Of a stretch of DNA of 64,000 nt, positions 58,387-64,000 are shown one piece after another (position 1 is the first letter of the stretch; each line of letters opens with the position of its first letter). A program made the translations under genes and the position numbers. Source of the DNA: Bryum argenteum (lineage: Eukaryota > Streptophyta > Bryopsida > Bryales > Bryaceae); contig CM073324.1 in the NCBI GenBank assembly GCA_037043015.1, forward strand, positions 1,915,413-1,979,412, given 5' to 3'. A model generated the notes under the pieces. That model saw only the letters and a program-made list of their open reading frames with translations. It did not search any database and was not told the origin of the DNA.

Positions 58387-59775
58387 ATTCCAGAAGTTTG
58401 GTAAGTTAAGAACCACATCCAATTTACAGAACCCTGTTTGGATTCATAGGTTGTTCAAAATAAGCCTTCAAACACAAACAGGGCAAAGTTTTCTTAGTGT
58501 AAGAAAACTTACTATTTTGGGAAACTAATAAGGTTCCTCATAGGTTACTTGTGGCCTCTCTCCATTATATCATATAACCCCTAAAAATCCAGGGGTTTCC
58601 TTGACCTCCAGAACCAAAAACTGCCATTTTTCACCTTCGTTGGGAAATGGGAAAATGGAGAAACTTTTTTTTCCGGTTTTAGACTTTGAACCGTAAGATC
58701 TTGTACCTCACTTGTATACAAAGTACTGGTCAAAATTTCAACCGTTGGATGTTTGTCATTTGTGAGATCGTAACAATCAAAGTTTGACCAACACTTATTT
58801 TTGCCGCTGCTTGAGAGGCATTGTCTAAATGGTGCCAAGGGCAACTTGATGATTGTTATTCCAAATATTTTTCCCTCATTTTTTTTCATGTAGGTAATCA
58901 AGTTGGGTATGCTCATGCAAAATTTTAGAGACCAATTCCACTTTTTGACCTTAATGTAAAATATTTTGTGAAAGAAGGTCTAAAAACAACCATATAGTAA
59001 AACAAGCACCACGTATGATATATTTAGTTTGAGAAAAATCTCGACGGTGACAAGGTGCATTTATGATAATGTGAATTTCGAAAAAAAAAAATCTTGGAAA
59101 AAATCCAAAATCTCGAATTTTGGCAATTTTTGAAAGAAAAAATTGTAAAATTACTAGAAATTGTGAAGATTGTTTTTGAAAGTTTTGGAGGCTGCCCTTG
59201 TAAAATTGGTAAACTTTTTGACTTCTGATACTTTGGAATTTGAATAGTAATTTGGTAATGAACATATTTCTAAAATAAAATAAAATAAAATAAAAAGAAT
59301 TATTTTAAACTGCCCGTTTAGGACTTGAAACCTAAAATTTCTAGGTGAAGGTTATAAAATTTAAATTTGACTTTGAAAATTTTACCACATACACATTACT
59401 GTATGGGGAGCACCCAATAAAAATCTTAGGCAAAAATATCAATTTAAATGCTTAAAATGAGCTGCCCGAAATCTCAGAAAACCGAATCGGTTTTCCTGGA
59501 TTTTTAGGGGATAATATATGATTTTAGCCAATCATAGCAATTTTCAATTACTAAATAATAGAAATCACATTTTATATTGATTTTCAAAGTTTTACTGTCT
59601 TAAATTAATTATGAAACAAATCTTACTTATTTTAGGAAATTTAACCGTATAGATATAATTCAGGGTTTAAGGTCTTCATACTATCTTTGGAGAGCTACTT
59701 TACAAGGGTTACCGAATCCATATTTTATAACACATCTAAGTTTTTCTTCAAACCCCTTGAGTCTTTAGGGGTTAA
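58282..59775. mobile_element. Outer CCCCTAA-type element enclosing another MITE
   Basis: TTTA followed by CCCCTAAGAGCCC (58286-58298) and CTTTAGGGG followed by TTAA (59763-59775) are inverted ends of the same general type. They enclose the complete 933-bp MITE at 58574-59514 and a T32 run (58351-58382). The pairing of these two ends is inferred; they could belong to different elements that lost their partners. Confidence 0.4.
58574..59514. mobile_element. 933-bp MITE, CCCCTAAAAATCC termini, ATAA flanks
   Basis: ATAA at 58574-58577 and 59511-59514 flank inverted ends CCCCTAAAAATCCAGG / CCTGGATTTTTAGGGG. The interior is non-coding, is homologous to the element split by Copia, and contains the segments retained in the 260-bp MITEs in reverse orientation (TGAGATCGTAACAATCAAAG, CAACCGTTGGATG). 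The target word is ATAA, not TTAA. Confidence 0.85.
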
Positions 59776-60373
59776 ATAGAAGTTCATTTCACCCTCAAAC
59801 CGTTTTATTGCGCAAACATTTATTTTTACTTGAAATTCCAGGCAAAGAATTTTTACTTTTAGCTGGAGGTGAAGAATTCGGGCAGGGGCAGCAGAAGACA
59901 ACGGGGGGCAACGGGAATAAAATAAAAGTGGCTAGAGCTCATCTGCCCCTGCCGTCATCCGTCTCTTCCTCACTCCTCCAGTCTCCTCTCAAAGCACAGC
60001 GATTTGCCTCGAAATTTTCAAAACCATCGAGCTCCGGCAAATTGTAGAAAGCCATCAATCACCTCATCACTCTCCCTTTCAAATTTCGTATCTTGAAACA
60101 TATAGCGCGGAGGATACAACCTTGTTTCGAGCAGCGGGTCTCACAGGGGGTGATTGCACAGATTGGGGTTGTGGAATCGCACAATGCGGGAGTTTAGGAT
60201 TACGAGCTATCACGAGTACGAAAGAAGAGCATACAGCGTTTTCGTCCGATCGAATCCACCTATTGTTCTTGAGCTTCCGATGGTTTAGGGTTTCGTGGTT
60301 GCTCAAATCAAAGCCTTTCTTCTTGTTGCTGTTGTTGTTATGTAGTAGTAGTGTGAGAAAACCCTAGGACAAG
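59776..60373 (+). promoter_or_regulatory. Probable promoter and 5' leader of the ten-exon gene
   Basis: Composition turns GC-richer from about 59870 and contains C/T-rich words (CCGTCTCTTCCTCACTCC). There is no clear TATA box at the expected place, and the leader runs to AAAACCCTAGGACAAG just before the ATG at 60374. The MITE terminus at 59775 lies only 600 bp upstream, so the transposons border the promoter directly. Confidence 0.4.
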
Positions 60374-63300
60374 ATGAAGTGCGCCCCTCAGGGTCACTAT
60401 AACCTGAACGGGGGTTCCTTAGTGGGGAGTACTCTTCACGACTTGAACACCATAGATTCCCGCAATCCGGAGATTGATAACATTACAGACACGGACCGTG
60501 ATGCTCCGACTGGCGACGAGCTTGACAACGATGAGGATTCTACCTCTGGCGGGGTACGTAATTTGAACTCATTACTGCTTTTTGTTCTTCTTAAGAGCTT
60601 TGTCAAGGCCTTATTTGTTGTAAAACAATCAACAGGAATGTGGACAGCAGGAGTATGGCAACCTTGCGTTGCAACGAGTTGAAAATCCGGAGCAAACCTT
60701 GTCTATGGACAACGAAGGCTCTCGTTCTCCTTATGGCGTGCTCACTTTAAACGGTGCGCTCTTCTATCCCTGCATTGCGAAAGCTTTGAAGCTCCCAGTA
60801 CTTTTGGATTAGGTCAAGAAGCATAGCAGTCTTTTCTCTGTGTCTTACTTGCGTTTAGAATCAGACATGACAGACAGTGTTGATATGAGAATGTGCAGTG
60901 CATGTCACTTGTTTTTGAATGTTTGTGTCTGAAGGCGATCAAGCAGCATAGTACTGACTTTTCTCTGTTTCTTCTTTGCTTTTGGAATTGGACATGACAG
61001 ACATTGTTGATTTGAGAATCTGTAGGGCATGTTTTGTGTTTGAAGGTGATTCTAATAGGTGTGTGTTGTTGCTTGCAGATGTGATTCCTATTGAATCAAC
61101 AAGAGCTCGGTTTTTGCAGTTAATAATCGACTGTTTCATCACGTATCATGTGGTGCCAGCGGCTGAGATGCCTGAAGGGAATAGTTATAGTCCCAACGGG
61201 AAGGAGAAAAGTTCAAAGAAGCGAAAGAACCGAGAGGCGCAATACGAAGGGGATTCTCGGTACTTGCTACCTTTGACCTTTGTGGCTAATCTATATGAAA
61301 CCCTGATTCGCGAAATAAACCAGCGCTTGGCAACCGTTGAGGGTCTTCAGGAGAAAACCTTTGGCGTTGCTCTTGAAGCTGCCGGTGGCTTGTACAGACG
61401 ACTTGTCAAAAAGTTTCCCAAATCAGGTGCCTACTCCAAATTCGTGTTCAAATTCTTGTTCAAATTCTGCCCACTTTCTTGCGCTCATTAGTGCTTTTGA
61501 GTTGCAAGCCTCATGTTCTTTTCACGCTCCTCTGAATCTAGATTTTGATCACTGCTAGCTGAACAATTGACCCTTGCAGTAGATGCTCTTTTTTAAACTG
61601 CATGTTAACCACCCAAACTAGTCTTGCAGATCCCTCACTCACATATCTTGTTTTTAGAAGCTACAATGCTATGATTCACGAAAACAACCAGTATAATTTG
61701 AGACCTCAAGCGTCCAGGAAAGGATGTCATTAGCCTTTGCTGGACTGCTTCTTTTAGCGTTTAAACTACCCAAACGAGTCTTTGGGACCTTCATTTATGT
61801 ATCTTATATTCAGAGGCTACGATGAGATGGTGCCTTGAAACGATGTCATTAACCTTCTCTTAGAGGTGTCTTTGTGCTATGAATTTACAGTTGTTGTTTT
61901 CTGCAGAGTCCGAGGATTCAGTACAATCTTCGAACTGCTTCCCCACATCCCCAAACACATGTAAGTTGGAAATGGTGCCTCCGGTATGCTTTTCCACTCC
62001 ACCCTCTGTCTAGTTCTATTGGTGACTAGAACCAATATCTGTCACTTAAACTATTCGCGAAAGAGATCTTTGCTCTCAAGTAATCGATAAATTATAGCTC
62101 TTGGGTGGGGCTGTGCAGTACTCAATACGACGTTCAAGAGGCGGGAAATGGCATCAGCGTTGGAGGCCCGCACAAAATTTCCTCAGTTAGTGACTGGCGA
62201 GGAGAAACGTGTTCGTTTTGTTGTTGTTCATGGTTTGGAGCTTGTGGAGCGGCCTAATTTAACTCCAGAAGATGCTGAATGGTTAGTAGCTTACTCGTCC
62301 CTTCTTTTTGACAGCCTCGTCACATTCATTTTATTGATTGTTTGGAGTGGTGTTGTGCAGGTTCAAACGATTGACTGGTAGACATGAAGCTCAGATTTAT
62401 GAGTCAGACTACAAGTTTTTTGCGGCTAGGGTCAAGCATCGTCGGCCTCCTCAACATAATTTGTCCTCAATGTCAATGATGCAGGTATCTTGTTTTCATA
62501 GCTTCTCCTGTTGCTAGAAAGTACAAGGATTTGAGAGCTATCTTGGGTATCGAAGTATAAATGCTTACTGTATGTTGCTGCTTCACAGACCTTCAGTGTG
62601 TTCACTATGTAAACGACATCTTTAGTCTCACTGATCTTGGAGTTCAGACTTCATGTACATCTATAGTCTCACTGATCTTGGAGTTAAGGCTTAATATACA
62701 TCTACAGTCTCACTGGTATTGGCGTTAAGACTTCAAATGTTTAATATATGCTGCAGCCTTATCCAGGAAGCGAGCCTCCAGCAAATCTGTCTCCTCCCCA
62801 GCTACGCCAGCAGGTAACATTGAGCTTACAGTAACCTCAATCTATCAGCATAATCTTATTTGCTTGATCATTTCTCACAAACAGCTTTTGTGACCAGGCG
62901 TTTGAACCACACGTGATGGAGTGCCAGCCTTATGCATCGAGAGACCCCGGGGTCTTACAACCACATCTCGTAAGTGCTCAAGTCTGCTCGCATCTTAGGA
63001 GTTTATTAACCTTATTATGCTCATCACTGAAGTCAAGCACACGAAGTTTAACGTGAGTTGGTATGGGTAACGAACAGATTCAACATCAGCACCACCAGCA
63101 ACACTCACCACATGTTCAGCATCAACATGTACAGCATACAGGACATACACCTCCTCACATGCCACGTGACTTGGATGCAACAGGAATGCACGGCCCTATT
63201 GTTGTTCAGGTGGGTCCGAACTACATGTCCTCACAATTATCCAACCTTATGAACCTAGTAGCAATTGAAACCAGTGTAGCTCTTAACTAGATATTTATTT

Positions 63301-63465
63301 TTTGCAACTAATTGGACTCTGGAAGAGCGTACTGACGCTTTGATTATGCAACAGCATCAACCTACAGGTCCTTCGAAGTACTGCGATGAGTGTGGATCAG
63401 CATACTATCGAGAGACGTCCAAGTTCTGCTCGGAGTGTGGGACCAAGAGACTTGGTGTGATGTAG
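60374..63465 (+). CDS. Ten-exon gene, 452-aa protein with C-terminal zinc ribbon; function unknown
   Basis: The exons are 60374-60553, 60636-60753, 61079-61426, 61907-61960, 62119-62281, 62361-62484, 62757-62813, 62898-62969, 63078-63209 and 63355-63465. All introns are GT-AG, phases match at every junction, and the total is 1,359 nt with TAG. The protein opens MKCAPQGHYNLNGGSLVGST. It has an acidic N-terminus, then a helical region (STRARFLQLIIDCFITYHVV; LPLTFVANLYETLIREINQR) with a basic SSKKRKNRE nuclear-signal-like patch. A second conserved-looking block follows (GEEKRVRFVVVHGLELVERP; EDAEWFKRLTGRHEAQIYES). Next come Pro-rich and His/Gln-rich segments (QHQHHQQHSPHVQHQHVQHT), and finally YCDECGSAYYRETSKFCSEC, a C-x2-C/C-x2-C zinc ribbon. 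A nuclear regulatory or adaptor role is plausible; I do not recognise the family. Confidence 0.88.
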
Positions 63466-64000
63466 GTAGCTTTTATTCGGTGAGCTTGGTTGCATACTCA
63501 TATCAAGAATGTTCTTCCGAGGAATAAATTTTTTGTACAGTGATGCAGTGGCTTTTCTTTCTTTCCTGGCTTTGCCCCGGCAATTTGGGACCCTTTTGTT
63601 GGATTTGGCCCGACACAGAAGTTTCAGATTATGTAATTGTGGAGGATGAGTTGTAATAGTCGCTTCACGTTAGGACCTATTGAATTATGTATCATAGGTT
63701 TGCTCGTGTAGTTGGAGCATTTCAGTGTTTGCAGAAGTGAACTGCTTAATTGGATTATTGAATTGGATGATACTTGATGACCTGATTCTCAGCATCATTA
63801 AGAGAGGCTCCGCTGTAAGAGACTTTCTCTTTGGTGGCGATTGAATTTCTTTAGTACTCTACCTTGATGGGCAGGTCCTACTGTAATTGATCACTCTGGC
63901 TATTGCTTCATTAATTTATTCTCTCGTAAGAGAAATGTTTATTGTGATGAACAGGCTATATAAGTATGACGAACATCCAAAATGCTGTGGATATTTTACC
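63466..64000 (+). other. 3' UTR and downstream sequence
   Basis: AATAAA at 63523-63528, 58 bp after the stop codon, is a candidate polyadenylation signal. The remaining sequence to the window end has no further gene or element visible. Confidence 0.45.

Overview
This window looks like nuclear DNA of a land plant. The two intact genes have GC-rich, short exons with canonical GT-AG introns. One encodes an N-terminal plastid transit peptide followed by a thylakoid-type cleavage region. The rest is AT-rich and packed with transposable elements. My best guess is a bryophyte-type genome (moss or liverwort), because a piggyBac transposase sits beside plant-type Copia, Gypsy and Helitron elements; this is inference from style, not a database match.

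Layout. 0-0.7 kb: minus-strand transposase-like ORF running off the left edge. 0.8-9 kb: a decayed gene of about 1,210 codons (5019-8670) preceded by twelve 62-bp tandem repeats, each carrying a near-perfect 16-bp palindrome that recurs at 0.9-1.6 kb and 8.9 kb. Between them lie an orphan ABC-transporter exon and a small inverted-repeat element. 10.5-12.8 kb: Helitron-like ORF remnant interrupted by a 260-bp MITE. 14.6-15.6 kb: a 972-bp MITE. 16.7-25.1 kb: decayed LTR-retrotransposon gag/protease pieces on both strands, degenerate repeats and a zinc-finger fragment. 25-32.9 kb: almost featureless, with two exon-like scraps. 32.9-38.1 kb: a piggyBac element with a single frameshift in its transposase. 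38.6-39.9 kb: a MITE fragment and a CACTA-type MITE. 43.1-44.7 kb: intact three-exon plastid-targeted gene. 45-59.8 kb: a nest of insertions (260-bp MITE; a larger MITE split by a recent Ty1/copia element; a complete Helitron inserted at the MITE terminus; two more MITEs). 60.4-63.5 kb: intact ten-exon gene ending in a zinc ribbon.

How the parts relate. The CCCCTAA-ended MITEs share termini with the piggyBac element and use TTAA or NTAA target sites, so the piggyBac transposase family is the likely driver of the MITEs. The Copia and Helitron elements have good ends but broken genes, implying mobilisation by other copies. The long broken gene at 5-8.7 kb with its palindromic array is the part I can least explain and the best candidate for something undescribed.
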